Below are positions 1 to 9,163 of a stretch of 32,659 bases of DNA, piece by piece (position 1 is the first letter of the stretch; every line of letters begins with the position of its first letter). The DNA is from Roseitranquillus sediminis (GTDB lineage Bacteria; Pseudomonadota; Alphaproteobacteria; Rhodobacterales; Rhodobacteraceae). The position numbers and the translations under genes were made by a program. The stretch spans positions 1 to 32,659 of the forward strand of contig NZ_JAFFOB010000017.1 in assembly GCF_016918935.1 (NCBI RefSeq). Reading direction: 5' to 3'. The notes under the pieces were generated by a model that was not told the origin of the DNA, made no database searches, and saw only the letters and a program-made list of their open reading frames with translations.

Positions 1-77
1 CCGAGGGCCAGGAGGTCGACTACTGCGCCCATCAGGTCCTGCTCAAGCTCGAGCAGCTCGGCCTCGTCAGGGCATGA
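1..77 (+). CDS. 3' end of an unidentified gene (partial)
   Basis: An open frame enters from the left edge (first full codon at base 3) and stops at TGA 75-77, leaving 24 visible residues ending in LKLEQLGLVRA. It is followed after 37 bases by galE on the same strand, so it may be co-transcribed with it. Nothing in this short tail identifies a family. It could belong to the sugar-nucleotide or polysaccharide functions suggested by galE, but that is only inference from position. Codon use is G/C-rich in the third position like the following gene, which supports a real coding end. Confidence 0.6.
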   Translation, partial: EGQEVDYCAHQVLLKLEQLGLVRA

Positions 78-114
78 GCGGGAACCAGTCCTTCGAAGCG
101 GAGCGGGAACGGGA

Positions 115-1104
115 ATGAGCGGCGAGACGATCCTGGTCACCGGCGGCGCCGGCTACATCGGCAGCCACGCCTGCAAGGCGCTCGCGCGGGCCGGCTACAC
201 GCCCGTCACCTACGACGACATCTCGACCGGCTGGGAGGAGGCGGTGCGCTTCGGCCCACTGGAGCGCGGCGACCTCATGGACCGCGCGCGGCTCGACGAG
301 GTCTTCGCCCGGCATGCCCCCGCGGCGGTCATGCACTTCGCCGCCCGCTCGGACGTGGGCGAGAGCGCGCGGGACCCGGGGAAATACTGGCGCGACAACG
401 TGGGCGGATCGCTCGCGCTCTTCGAGGCGATGCTGGCGGCGGGCTGCGACCGGCTGGTCTTCTCCTCGACCTGCGCGGTCTACGGCGACCAGGACGGCGT
501 GACGCTGGACGAGGATTGCGCCGCCGCGCCGATCAACGCCTACGGCGCCTCGAAGCGGGCGATCGAGGACATGGCGCGCGACTTCGGGGCGGCGCACGGG
601 CTGACCTCGGTGATCTTCCGCTACTTCAACGTGGCCGGCGCCGACCCGGAGGCGGAGGTGGGTGAGTTCCACCGCCCCGAGACGCACCTTGTGCCGCTGA
701 TGCTCGACGCGATCTGCGGCCGCCGGCCGGCGCTGACGATCCACGGCACCGACTATCCCACCCCCGACGGCACCGCGATCCGCGACTACGTCCATGTCAC
801 GGACCTGGTCGCGGCGCACCTTGCGGGACTCGAGCGCCTGCTGCAGGGCGGCGGATCGCGCCTCTACAACCTCGGCACGGGGACCGGCTTCTCGGTGCGC
901 GAGGTGGTCGACGCCAGCCGCGCCGTCACCAACCGGCCGGTGCCGGTCGAGGCGGGGCCGCGCCGCGCGGGCGACGCCGTGCGTCTCGTCTCGGGCAGCC
1001 GCCGCGCCACCGAGGAGCTCGGCTGGCGGCCGGTCCGGTCGGACATGCCCACCATGATCGCCGACGCCTGGGCCTGGCACCAGCGGCCCGGCTACACGCG
1101 CTGA
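115..1104 (+). CDS. galE: UDP-glucose 4-epimerase
   Basis: Interconverts UDP-glucose and UDP-galactose in the cytoplasm with tightly bound NAD, supplying galactose for glycans. The 329-residue protein is normal for GalE. It shows the Rossmann NAD motif TGGAGYIGS at residues 9-17, the SSTCAVYG strand near 117-124 and the YxxxK pair Y143/K147 in NAYGASK of short-chain dehydrogenase-type epimerases; the RYFNVAGADPE segment after it is typical of GalE rather than of dTDP-glucose dehydratases. The ATG at 115 begins right where family similarity starts (MSGETILVTGG). It lies 37 bases after an unknown gene and before a secreted VPLPA-CTERM protein. It probably serves the polysaccharide functions at 15-28 kb, although it is not contiguous with them. 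A related epimerase using another UDP-sugar cannot be excluded from sequence alone. Confidence 0.93.
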   Translation: MSGETILVTGGAGYIGSHACKALARAGYTPVTYDDISTGWEEAVRFGPLERGDLMDRARLDEVFARHAPAAVMHFAARSDVGESARDPGKYWRDNVGGSLALFEAMLAAGCDRLVFSSTCAVYGDQDGVTLDEDCAAAPINAYGASKRAIEDMARDFGAAHGLTSVIFRYFNVAGADPEAEVGEFHRPETHLVPLMLDAICGRRPALTIHGTDYPTPDGTAIRDYVHVTDLVAAHLAGLERLLQGGGSRLYNLGTGTGFSVREVVDASRAVTNRPVPVEAGPRRAGDAVRLVSGSRRATEELGWRPVRSDMPTMIADAWAWHQRPGYTR

Positions 1105-1267
1105 TACACCCCCCGAATCGCCGCGCGCGCATTCACAAGACGCTAGGTTGAATCTGAACGTCGTGTTAACGTCAGGGGAAGTCGTGACCGGCTTGGGGTC
1201 AGAAGGGCAATTACGTCCAGATAAGCGGTGCGGCTGGGTAACGAACTTATTTCGAAGGGTGGCGACC

Positions 1268-1996
1268 ATGATGAGAACTCTGAAAAGAACAGCGCTCGCA
1301 GCGACGTTCGGCCTGGCCGGCACGTTCTCTGCCTCCGCTGGTATACTCGACTTCACCGACTTGAGCACCTTCGGGGCGGGATCTACCGCGACTCAGGCCG
1401 TAGGCACCTTCCAGGGGGTCGGCTGGACACTGACGCCCACCACAAGGCGGTTGAGCTACAACTTCGGCGATGCGGCGCCGGCGCCGTTCCAGCTGGATGA
1501 CAACGGATTCGACGGCAACAACAAGCCCGTCTCGCCGCTCTTGCTCGACGGTGACGGCATCGGCTCGTTCGATCGCGTGTCGGACGACGAGAACCAGGTT
1601 GGCCGGGGCGAGGCGCTGATCCTGACCTTCGCCAAGTCGATCTACTTCCAGAAGGGCTTCGGGCTCGACCTGTACAGGCTGAACGCGCAGGACCAGACGC
1701 CCGAGCAGATGTTCGTCTACGACTATACCGGCGGCGTTCAGGGCGCGCTGCTCGCGACCGCCACGGGCACGGACTTCACGGTCCCGAACATCATCGGCGG
1801 CTATGCCGAGACGGAGTCGGTGCGGTTCCGCACCGCGTCGCTGCTGTTCGTCCCGGGCTCGCAATTCGATGACGACACCGGCGACTTCGCCCTTGCCGGC
1901 ATCGAGGCCGAGATCCCGCTCCCAGCGGCGGGCGTGATGCTCATCACCGCGCTTGGCGGCCTCGGCGTCGCACGGAAACTGCGCCGCAAGGCCTGA
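1268..1996 (+). CDS. Secreted VPLPA-CTERM sorting-domain protein
   Basis: A 242-residue exported protein. The N-terminus (MMRTLKRTALAATFGLAG...SASA) is a signal peptide with a likely cut after residue 24 (A-S-A). The last 27 residues contain IPLPAAG, a hydrophobic stretch and a basic end RKLRRKA: the tripartite VPLPA-CTERM signal, which established work links to the exosortase XrtD type and to exopolysaccharide loci in Rhodobacterales. The middle is Gly/Asp-rich and probably beta-rich, with no catalytic motif I recognise. The frame is open back to 1148, but ATG 1268 is chosen because it starts the signal peptide and follows an AAGG site (1254-1259). The 163-base gap before it is less G/C-rich than the gene body, with no convincing promoter. 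Function inferred: cell-surface or matrix protein processed by an exosortase located elsewhere. Confidence 0.85.
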   Translation: MMRTLKRTALAATFGLAGTFSASAGILDFTDLSTFGAGSTATQAVGTFQGVGWTLTPTTRRLSYNFGDAAPAPFQLDDNGFDGNNKPVSPLLLDGDGIGSFDRVSDDENQVGRGEALILTFAKSIYFQKGFGLDLYRLNAQDQTPEQMFVYDYTGGVQGALLATATGTDFTVPNIIGGYAETESVRFRTASLLFVPGSQFDDDTGDFALAGIEAEIPLPAAGVMLITALGGLGVARKLRRKA

Positions 1997-2005
1997 TTGC
2001 CTCTC

Positions 2006-2028
2006 CTGGCGCCCGCAGCGGGCGCCAG
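2006..2028. terminator. Stem-loop just after the VPLPA-CTERM gene
   Basis: A perfect 10-bp stem (CTGGCGCCCG / CGGGCGCCAG) with a 3-base loop begins 9 bases after the stop at 1996. There is no U-tract directly after it. It is the first of three hairpins between convergent genes. Confidence 0.55.
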
Positions 2029-2039
2029 AGCATGATCGG

Positions 2040-2069
2040 AATGGCCCGCATCCCCCGATGCGGGCCATT
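2040..2069. terminator. Bidirectional terminator between convergent VPLPA gene and ureG
   Basis: A perfect 13-bp inverted repeat (2040-2052 with 2057-2069, arm AATGGCCCGCATC) encloses a 4-base loop CCCC and is followed on the + strand by TTTCATTT. It sits 44 bases after the + strand stop and 60 bases after the ureG stop on the - strand, so it can serve both. Confidence 0.8.
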
Positions 2070-2077
2070 TCATTTCC

Positions 2078-2103
2078 GGGGACAACGCCTCTCGCGTTGC
2101 CCC
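2078..2103. terminator. Third stem-loop, nearest to ureG
   Basis: GGGG-A-CAACGC pairs with GCGTTG-CCCC around the loop CTCTC, with one bulged A. It lies 26 bases beyond the ureG stop on the - strand and is the first hairpin a transcript of the urease operon would form. Confidence 0.5.
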
Positions 2104-2129
2104 GCGCTGGCCGGCCCGGTCAGGGTGCT

Positions 2130-2777
2130 TCATCCGCAGGGGGACACGCCGCCGGTCTGGCGCAACTCCAGGCCGCCCTCGCGTACGAGGAAGGCCGCGA
2201 TTTCGTCGACCCCGTCACCGGCGCGGAGCCGGGTCAGGACGAACGGCCGGCCCTGCCGCGCCGCGCGCAGATCCTCCTCGTAGCGGACGAGATCGACGCC
2301 GACGTGGACCGCGAGGTCGGCCTTGTTCGCCACGAGCAGGTCCGAGCGCGCCACCCCGGCTCCGCGCTTGCGCGGGATGTCCTGCCCCGCTGCGACGTCG
2401 ATGACGTAGATCGTGAGGTCGGCGAGCTCGGGGCTGAAGGTCGCGGCGAGGTTGTCGCCGCCCGACTCGATCAGCACGAGGTCGAGATCGGGGTGCGCGG
2501 CCCTGAGCTCGGCGATGGCGGCGAGGTTGATCGAGGCATCCTCGCGGATCGCGGTGTGGGGGCAGCCGCCGGTCTCGACCCCGCGAATCCGGTCCGACGG
2601 CAGCACCTGCGCGCGCATCAGCGCCTCGGCGTCCTCGCGGGTGTAGATGTCGTTCGTCACCACCGCCATCGAGAGGCGGGGCGCGAGCGCGATGCAGAGC
2701 CGCTCGGTCAGGGTGGTCTTGCCGGCGCCGACCGGGCCGCCGATGCCGACGCGCAGGGGGCCGTGGGGCGAACTCAT
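2130..2777 (-). CDS. ureG: Urease accessory GTPase UreG
   Basis: UreG is the SIMIBI-class GTPase that drives nickel transfer into apo-urease as part of the UreD-UreF-UreG complex. The 215-residue protein has the P-loop GGPVGAGKT at residues 13-21, the metal-binding Cys-Pro-His motif at C72-H74 ([13 protein letters not shown]), the ESGGDNL switch segment and the NKAD guanine-specificity motif. The frame is open far upstream, but ATG 2777 is chosen because it starts family similarity ([15 protein letters not shown]) and overlaps the ureF stop by 4 nt (ATGA). It is the last gene of the urease cluster, followed by three stem-loops. There is no long His-rich N-terminal extension of the kind some UreG proteins have; nickel storage seems to lie in the UreE tail instead. 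Confidence 0.96.
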   Translation of the reverse strand: MSSPHGPLRVGIGGPVGAGKTTLTERLCIALAPRLSMAVVTNDIYTREDAEALMRAQVLPSDRIRGVETGGCPHTAIREDASINLAAIAELRAAHPDLDLVLIESGGDNLAATFSPELADLTIYVIDVAAGQDIPRKRGAGVARSDLLVANKADLAVHVGVDLVRYEEDLRAARQGRPFVLTRLRAGDGVDEIAAFLVREGGLELRQTGGVSPCG

Positions 2778-3418
2778 GTGCGAAAGATCCTCGGGCTCAT
2801 CGTCTCGTGGTGCATCGCGGCGAGGTCGGCGCGGAACGCGGCGGTGCCGATCTCTTCGAGCGATGCCGCCGCGGCCTCGCGCGCGAGGCGCAGGATCCCC
2901 GGCGCGAGCCCGGCCAGCACCCGCTGCCCCTCGGTCTGCCCGAGGGGAACGAACCGCACCGCGGCGGCCACGAGGTTCGCGGCGAAGGCCTGCAGGTAGT
3001 GTGCGACGACCGTCTCCGGCGGCAGGCCGAGGCCGCGGGCCGCCGCGCCGAACGCGACGGGATAGGGCATCGGCGCGATGTCGAGGCCGGTGAGCGCGCC
3101 CGCCGCGCGCGCGAAGGCCGCGCCCTGCTCCTCCGTTTCCCGCGCGCGTTCCGCCGACGCGGCAAGCGCGCGGGCTAGGTCGGAGAGCGTCGCGAGGTCG
3201 GCGTCTGGCCGCAGCGCGTGCGCGAGGAGGATGGCGTCGCACCGCCCCGCGCCATGCGCCAGCACGTCGGACACCCAGGAGCGCAGCGTCGCGGCGTCGC
3301 CCACCTCGCCCGCCGCCATCGTCCATTCCAGCCCGTGCGAATAGGCGAACCCGCCCACCGGAAAGGCCGGCGACAGCCAGCGCGCGAGCGTCAGCAGCGC
3401 CGCGCCGCCGTCACTCAT
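2774..3418 (-). CDS. ureF: Urease accessory protein UreF
   Basis: An all-helical accessory protein that binds UreD on apo-urease and acts as the activating partner of UreG during assembly of the carbamylated-lysine/dinickel centre. The 214-residue length is typical. The hallmark N-terminal segment [18 protein letters not shown] is present at about residues 15-32, with Ala/Arg-rich helices following. It starts at ATG 3418, overlapping the end of ureE by 8 nt, and its stop overlaps the ureG start (ATGA), so the three are translationally coupled. Confidence 0.94.
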   Translation of the reverse strand: MSDGGAALLTLARWLSPAFPVGGFAYSHGLEWTMAAGEVGDAATLRSWVSDVLAHGAGRCDAILLAHALRPDADLATLSDLARALAASAERARETEEQGAAFARAAGALTGLDIAPMPYPVAFGAAARGLGLPPETVVAHYLQAFAANLVAAAVRFVPLGQTEGQRVLAGLAPGILRLAREAAAASLEEIGTAAFRADLAAMHHETMSPRIFRT

Positions 3419-3872
3419 GGTGGTGGCCGTGGTCGTGCCCCAGGGTCCGGCCGTGCCCGTAGGCGCCGCCCTCCGGCGTGAACGGGGCCCTCACCTCGCA
3501 AAGTTCCGCCCCCAGCCTGCGCAGCATGTCGGCCAGCACCGGGTCGCGGCGGATCAGCAGGCGATCCTGCCCGACCTGGCAGGGCGTGTGACGGTTGCCG
3601 ATGTGCCAGGCGAGCCGGGGCAGGTCGCCGCGGACCTCGATCAGCGGCTCCTCGGCGGCGCGCACCTCGACGAGGCGGCCGCGATTCGAGGCCAGCGCGT
3701 CGCCGGCGGCGAGGCCGGTGACCTGCGGCAGGTCCACCGCGATGCCGCCGCCGCCGTCGGTCCTGAGCCGGCGGCGGCGGAGCAGCCTGTCCTCGTAGGC
3801 GAGGGTCACGCTCTCCGTCGCCCCGCTCCACTGGCCGGCGCGACGCACGTCGGAGAAGACCTCCGCCGTCAC
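3411..3872 (-). CDS. ureE: Urease accessory nickel chaperone UreE
   Basis: Delivers Ni2+ to the UreG/UreF/UreD/apo-urease complex. The 153-residue protein has the N-terminal peptide-binding domain and the C-terminal metal domain containing WHIGNRHTPCQ (about residues 89-99), the conserved family segment with the interface His. The C-terminus is a His tail ending GHDHGHHHE, the usual extra nickel-binding site. The start is a GTG at 3872, since no in-frame ATG fits the family N-terminus; it lies 16 bases after the stop of the DUF1127 gene. The His-tail codons overlap the start of ureF. Confidence 0.93.
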   Translation of the reverse strand: MTAEVFSDVRRAGQWSGATESVTLAYEDRLLRRRRLRTDGGGGIAVDLPQVTGLAAGDALASNRGRLVEVRAAEEPLIEVRGDLPRLAWHIGNRHTPCQVGQDRLLIRRDPVLADMLRRLGAELCEVRAPFTPEGGAYGHGRTLGHDHGHHHE

Positions 3873-3888
3873 GCCGGCATTCCGCGGC

Positions 3889-4113
3889 TCAGCTGTAGAG
3901 CAGGTCGCGGAAGACGTGGCGCGGGATGTCCTCGCGCCGCAGGCCCATCGCCTCTAGCTCGGCGTCGGACCTGGCGTCGAGCCGCCGGATCTCGTCGATC
4001 CGGCTGCGGGACTCGAGGTAGGCGTTGAAGCCTTGTCCCAGCCCCGCGAAGAACCGGTCGAGACGGGCGCGCAGGCCCGCGTCGCTGCCGGTGTAGGTAC
4101 GTGTCATTGCCAT
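3889..4113 (-). CDS. DUF1127 small Arg-rich protein inside the urease operon
   Basis: A 74-residue protein whose C-terminal half (RIDEIRRLDARSDAELEAMG and the following RREDIPRHVFRDLL) is a clear DUF1127 domain. Other alphaproteobacterial DUF1127 proteins, such as CcaF1 of Rhodobacter, are reported to bind RNA or affect small-RNA turnover and carbon/phosphate metabolism; whether that applies here is unknown. ATG 4113 (MAMTRTYTGS) is preferred over the longer open frame because it follows a GAGG site. It sits between ureC (117-base gap) and ureE (16-base gap), which is unusual, because urease operons normally run ureC-ureE directly or carry a nickel transporter there. The 117-base upstream gap could hold its own promoter, but I see no convincing boxes. 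Confidence 0.82.
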   Translation of the reverse strand: MAMTRTYTGSDAGLRARLDRFFAGLGQGFNAYLESRSRIDEIRRLDARSDAELEAMGLRREDIPRHVFRDLLYS

Positions 4114-4230
4114 CGGAAACCTCGTACGATCTTGGTTTCCTCCCCTGCGGACGAGGATAGGCCAAAGCATGCGGCGGAGCAGGCCGCGTCGCGCAGGGCC
4201 GGTCTGCAGGGGGCGGGACGCAGGCCACCA

Positions 4231-5936
<1,706 letters not shown>

Positions 5937-5937
<1 letters not shown>

Positions 5938-6242
5938 CAGAGCGCTCCCATGACCTGGCCGCGAAAGCCGAAGACCCGGCGTGCCCCGGCATAGGGCACG
6001 AGCCGGACCTCGTGCGTCTGGCCCGGCTCGAAGCGGACGGCGGTGCCCGCGGGGATGTCGAGCCGCATCCCCCGCGCCGCCGCGCGGTCGAAGGCGAGGC
6101 CGGGATTGGCCTCGGCGAAATGGTAGTGGCTGCCAACCTGCACCGGTCGGTCGCCGGTGTTTGCGACATCCAGCGTCACCGCCTCACGCCCGGCGTTGAG
6201 CGTGATCTCGCCCGGCGCCGGCATCACCTCGCCCGGGATCAC
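5937..6242 (-). CDS. ureB: Urease subunit beta
   Basis: Small structural subunit of the urease (alpha-beta-gamma)3 trimer. The 101-residue protein starts [16 protein letters not shown], the standard UreB N-terminus, and contains [16 protein letters not shown] (about residues 35-50) and the C-terminal FGFRGQVMG. The start codon is GTG at 6242, and it overlaps the stop of the small upstream peptide gene by 4 nt (GTGA), so its translation is coupled to that peptide. Its own stop shares one base with ureC. Confidence 0.96.
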
Positions 6243-6394
6243 CGCGCGCGGGTCCAGAGGAGCCAGGCGAGCGCGACGCCGGCGAGCGCGGCGATGGCCA
6301 CCTCGGCACCGTGGGGGTGGAGGTGGATCGCCGAGGGCCCGTGGGCGGCGGCCGGTCCCGCCGCGAGCGCGGAAAGTGCGGCCAGTCTGAGCAT
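6239..6394 (-). CDS. 51-aa His-rich small membrane peptide between ureA and ureB
   Basis: Not a family I recognise. ATG 6394 is preceded by a strong AGGAG site nine bases upstream, lies 14 bases after the ureA stop, and the TGA at 6241-6239 overlaps the GTG start of ureB (GTGA), so both ends argue for a real gene in the operon. The peptide has a signal-like hydrophobic N-terminus (residues 1-17, ending AAA), a short His-rich segment [15 protein letters not shown] (H18, H24, H26, H28), a second hydrophobic segment (about 31-47, ending LAWLLW) and a basic TRAR end. Inferred topology: one or two membrane spans with the histidines outside or in the periplasm. A role in nickel entry or binding is a guess from the histidines and from the absence of a UreJ/HupE nickel transporter in this cluster. 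Confidence 0.78.
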   Translation of the reverse strand: MLRLAALSALAAGPAAAHGPSAIHLHPHGAEVAIAALAGVALAWLLWTRAR

Positions 6395-6408
6395 GGGTCG
6401 GTCTCCTG

Positions 6409-6711
6409 TCAGCGGATCGGATGGTGGACGGTCACGAGCTTGGTGCCGTCGGGAAAGGTCGCCTCGACCTGGACCGCGTCGATCATCTCGGGCACGCCGG
6501 CCATGCAGTCCTGCGCCCGCACCACCTCGGCGCCGGCGCTCATCAGGTCGGCCACCGAGCGGCCGTCGCGGGCGCCCTCGACGACGAAGTCGGTGATCAG
6601 CGCCACCGCCTCGGGGTGGTTGAGCCGGACGCCCCGCGCACGCCGTTCGCGCGCCACCATCGCCGCCAGGCTGACGAGGAGCTTCTCCTTCTCGCGCGGT
6701 GTCAGGTTCAT
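6409..6711 (-). CDS. ureA: Urease subunit gamma
   Basis: The smallest structural urease subunit, 100 residues as in other bacterial UreA proteins. It starts [13 protein letters not shown], has [17 protein letters not shown] (about residues 24-40), the MSAGAEVV segment and the C-terminal [14 protein letters not shown] typical of UreA. The frame is open slightly further upstream, but ATG 6711 gives the family N-terminus and lies 10 bases after the ureD stop. The stop is 14 bases before the small peptide gene. Confidence 0.97.
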   Translation of the reverse strand: MNLTPREKEKLLVSLAAMVARERRARGVRLNHPEAVALITDFVVEGARDGRSVADLMSAGAEVVRAQDCMAGVPEMIDAVQVEATFPDGTKLVTVHHPIR

Positions 6712-6721
6712 GCCTCGCCCC

Positions 6722-7537
6722 TCAAGCCTGCCAGACCCGCGGCAGCGCGGCCCCAAGTGCCGTCAGCACGCGGCGGACCTGCCGGCGCACCGGCAGCGCG
6801 TCTTGGCCCACGATCCGCAGGACGCACCTGCCGTCCCATCCCGAGGCCGCGGCCTCCACGCCCTCTTCCCCGATCGCCTGGCGCACCGGCCCGACCGCAT
6901 CCTCGGCGCCGCGGCCGACCAGCGCCACGGTCGCGACCGCGCGGGCGGACCCGAGCAGGGCCGGCTGCGCCCCGCGGGCGAGCGCGTCCGGGCCGAGCCG
7001 CAGGGCCTCCGCCCAGACCAGCCGCCCGTCGAGCCGCACCTCGCGCCGGTCCGCGAAGGCGAGCCGGCGCACCGTCTCGCCCATGGCCGCGCGGCCCAGC
7101 ACCACGGTTTCGGTCAGAAGCGCGCGCCCCGCGCCCGAGATCGCCACCCTGGTCCGGCGCGAGAGCGCGGCGCCGTCGAAGAGGATGGTCTCCTGCGGCA
7201 GCCAGGCGATCCGCGCGCCGTCCCCGGCCGAGAGCGAGACCGTCACCCTCGCCTCGCCCGCCGCCGCGCGATAGGCGCGCTCGGCCGTCTGCGTCGTCGC
7301 CACGGCCTCGGCGAAGGGGCCGAGGGCGAGCGCGTAGCGCAGGGCGTCGCCCCCGGTCAGCCCGCCCGCCGTGTTGCCGAACACCACCTCGGGCACGGCG
7401 CCCGCCACCAGGAAGGCCCGCGCGCAGCCCGACTGCGCCAGCCGCTCGACCCGGGCGGCGCCGGACGCCGTGGCGAGATCAACCGCCGCCGCGCCGTGGC
7501 TGCGCTGGGGACGCACGAATTCGGGGGGATGCAGCAT
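6722..7537 (-). CDS. ureD: Urease accessory protein UreD
   Basis: Scaffold that binds apo-urease and, with UreF and UreG, forms the nickel-insertion complex. The 271-residue protein has the family landmarks [11 protein letters not shown] (about residues 54-64), [12 protein letters not shown] (about 112-123) and LGRAAMGE (about 147-154). It is the first gene of the urease cluster. The preceding 154 bases (7538-7691) separate it from the thiX stop on the same strand. I see no sigma-54 or NtrC-type site there and no strong terminator, so both read-through from the thiamine operon and a separate promoter are possible. Confidence 0.93.
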   Translation of the reverse strand: MLHPPEFVRPQRSHGAAAVDLATASGAARVERLAQSGCARAFLVAGAVPEVVFGNTAGGLTGGDALRYALALGPFAEAVATTQTAERAYRAAAGEARVTVSLSAGDGARIAWLPQETILFDGAALSRRTRVAISGAGRALLTETVVLGRAAMGETVRRLAFADRREVRLDGRLVWAEALRLGPDALARGAQPALLGSARAVATVALVGRGAEDAVGPVRQAIGEEGVEAAASGWDGRCVLRIVGQDALPVRRQVRRVLTALGAALPRVWQA

Positions 7538-7691
7538 GTCCGCCTATTCGACCCGGGATCGGCCCGAGTATGGGGAGCGGCGGGAGCGTGGCAATCGGCG
7601 CCGATTTCCGGCCGCCCCGGGGCCGGACCGGTTGCATGCTCCATGGGCGCGATGCCCGCGGAACGGGCGGCCGGCGCATCGGGCGAACCGG

Positions 7692-8444
7692 TCAGCGGGC
7701 GGAAGCCGGACCGCGGCCGTCCCAGAGCCGGCGGCAGGCCGCGTCGACGCCGGCATGCAGGAGGAGGGTCAGGAGCGCGAGCACCACCAGCGCCGCGAAC
7801 ATCAGGTCGATCCTGGCGCGGCCGTTCGCCAGCAGCATGAGGTAGCCCAGGCCCCGCGACGCCCCCACCCACTCGCCGATGATCGCGCCGATCGGGGCGT
7901 AGACGGCGGCGAGCCGCAGGCCCGAGGCGAAGCCGGGCATCGCGGCGGGCACGCGGATGCGCCAGAGGGTGCGGCCCGGCGCGGCGCCCATCACCCGCGC
8001 GAGCTCAAGCCAGCCGGGCGGCGTCCGCATCAGCGCGTCGAAGAACCCCGACGTCACCGGGAAATAGATGATGAGCAGCGCCATCGCGACCTTGGACCAG
8101 AGCCCGTAGCCCAGCCATAGCGTCAGGATCGGCGCCAGCGCGAAGACCGGCACCGCCTGGCTGAAGACCAGCATCGGGCGCAGGAGCGTCCGCGCCGCGG
8201 GCGAGGCGGCGAACAGGATAGCCGAGGCGAAGCCGAGCGCCGCTCCGAGGCCGAGGCCCGCCAGCACCTCCGTCGCCGTGACCAGCGCATGCTCGGCGAT
8301 GAGCGCGCGGCTGGTCCAGAGCGTCGAGAAGACGCGGCCGGGTCCCGGCAGGATGAAGCGCGGCAGCCCGGCCAGCGTGACCAGCGCCTGCCAGGCGAGG
8401 AGGCCGAGCGCCGCGACGGCGGCGATGCGGAGGGCACGGCTCAC
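7692..8444 (-). CDS. thiX: ABC transporter permease, probable pyrimidine (FAMP/HMP) uptake, ThiX type
   Basis: A 250-residue inner-membrane permease with about six hydrophobic segments and the EAA-type coupling motif GAAPGRTLWRIRVPAAMPGF, the binding-protein-dependent transport signature of the nitrate/taurine/ThiX family. The start is GTG 8444, overlapping the ATPase stop by 4 nt (GTGA). With the ThiY-like binding protein and the ATPase beside tenA, it most likely imports a thiamine pyrimidine breakdown product such as N-formyl-4-amino-5-aminomethyl-2-methylpyrimidine, as shown for ThiXYZ of Bacillus. The substrate is inferred from context. It is the last gene of the thiamine operon. Confidence 0.85.
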   Translation of the reverse strand: MSRALRIAAVAALGLLAWQALVTLAGLPRFILPGPGRVFSTLWTSRALIAEHALVTATEVLAGLGLGAALGFASAILFAASPAARTLLRPMLVFSQAVPVFALAPILTLWLGYGLWSKVAMALLIIYFPVTSGFFDALMRTPPGWLELARVMGAAPGRTLWRIRVPAAMPGFASGLRLAAVYAPIGAIIGEWVGASRGLGYLMLLANGRARIDLMFAALVVLALLTLLLHAGVDAACRRLWDGRGPASAR

Positions 8445-9163
8445 CGCGCCTCCATCAGCCGCCGCAGCAGCCCGCCCTGGAAGGCGAGCGTCTCGGGCGC
8501 GTCGAAGGGGCGCGGCGGCGCGGCCTCCGGCGGGTCGACCGGCGCGATCCCCGCCGCGGTCATCAGGAGGACGCGGTCCCCCAGCCGCGCGGCCTCGGCG
8601 GCGTCGTGGGTGACGTGCAGCACCGTCCGCCCCGCCAGCAGCCCGGCCGAGAGGTCCTGCATCTGCGCCCGCGACCGCGCGTCGAGCGCCGAGAACGGCT
8701 CGTCGAGGAGGACGACGGGCCGGTCCTCCATCAGCGTCCGGGCGAGCGCGACGCGCTGCCGCTGCCCGCCCGAGAGCGCGTGCGGGCGCCGCCCGGCGTG
8801 GTCCGCCAGGCCGACCTGCGCCAGCAGGTGCCGCGCCCGCGCGCGCGGCGGCGCCTTGCCCCTCAGCCGCGCGCCGAGCGTGACGTTGGCCTCCGCGTCG
8901 AGCCAGGGCAGCAGCAGGTCGTCCTGCGCCATCAGCGCCACGCGCCCGTCGAGCGGCGCGCCGTCGCCCGCCGCCACCTCGCCCGCGAATGCCACGCCCG
9001 CGCCAAGTCCCGCGATCACCCGCAGGAGCGAGGACTTGCCGACGCCGGAGGGGCCGAGCAGGCAGGTCCACCGTCCGCCCGGCGCCTCCAGCACGACCGG
9101 GCCGAAGACGGTGGTGCCGCCGATCCGCGCCGTGCCCGCGACACGCAGCGCCGGCGCGGTCAT
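8441..9163 (-). CDS. thiZ: ABC transporter ATP-binding protein, ThiZ type
   Basis: The 240-residue ATPase subunit of the pyrimidine importer. It has Walker A GPSGVGKS (residues 37-44), a Q-loop in ALMAQDD, the signature LSGGQRQRVALAR, Walker B VVLLDEPFSALD and an H-loop in HVTHDAAEA. The frame extends upstream, but ATG 9163 is chosen because it overlaps the tenA stop by 4 nt and starts at the usual N-terminus. The short N-terminal and C-terminal parts leave no extra regulatory domain, as in nitrate/taurine-type ATPases. Confidence 0.88.
   Translation of the reverse strand: MTAPALRVAGTARIGGTTVFGPVVLEAPGGRWTCLLGPSGVGKSSLLRVIAGLGAGVAFAGEVAAGDGAPLDGRVALMAQDDLLLPWLDAEANVTLGARLRGKAPPRARARHLLAQVGLADHAGRRPHALSGGQRQRVALARTLMEDRPVVLLDEPFSALDARSRAQMQDLSAGLLAGRTVLHVTHDAAEAARLGDRVLLMTAAGIAPVDPPEAAPPRPFDAPETLAFQGGLLRRLMEAR

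Noticed and set aside
1148-1267. N-terminal extension of the VPLPA-CTERM gene to 1148
   Set aside because: It would bury the signal peptide 40 residues inside the protein; ATG 1268 gives a normal export signal.
67-1368. Long open frame on the - strand opposite galE (433 codons)
   Set aside because: Arg/Ala/His-rich shadow caused by the G/C-rich third positions of galE; no domain, no ribosome site, and galE is unmistakable.
7538-7691. Possible sigma-54 promoter before ureD (TGGCAA near 7589)
   Set aside because: The sequence is on the wrong strand and lacks the TTGCA half at the required distance.
6311-7840. Long + strand frames opposite ureA and ureD
   Set aside because: Arg/Pro/Ala-rich shadows with no family motif; ureA and ureD are clear on the - strand.
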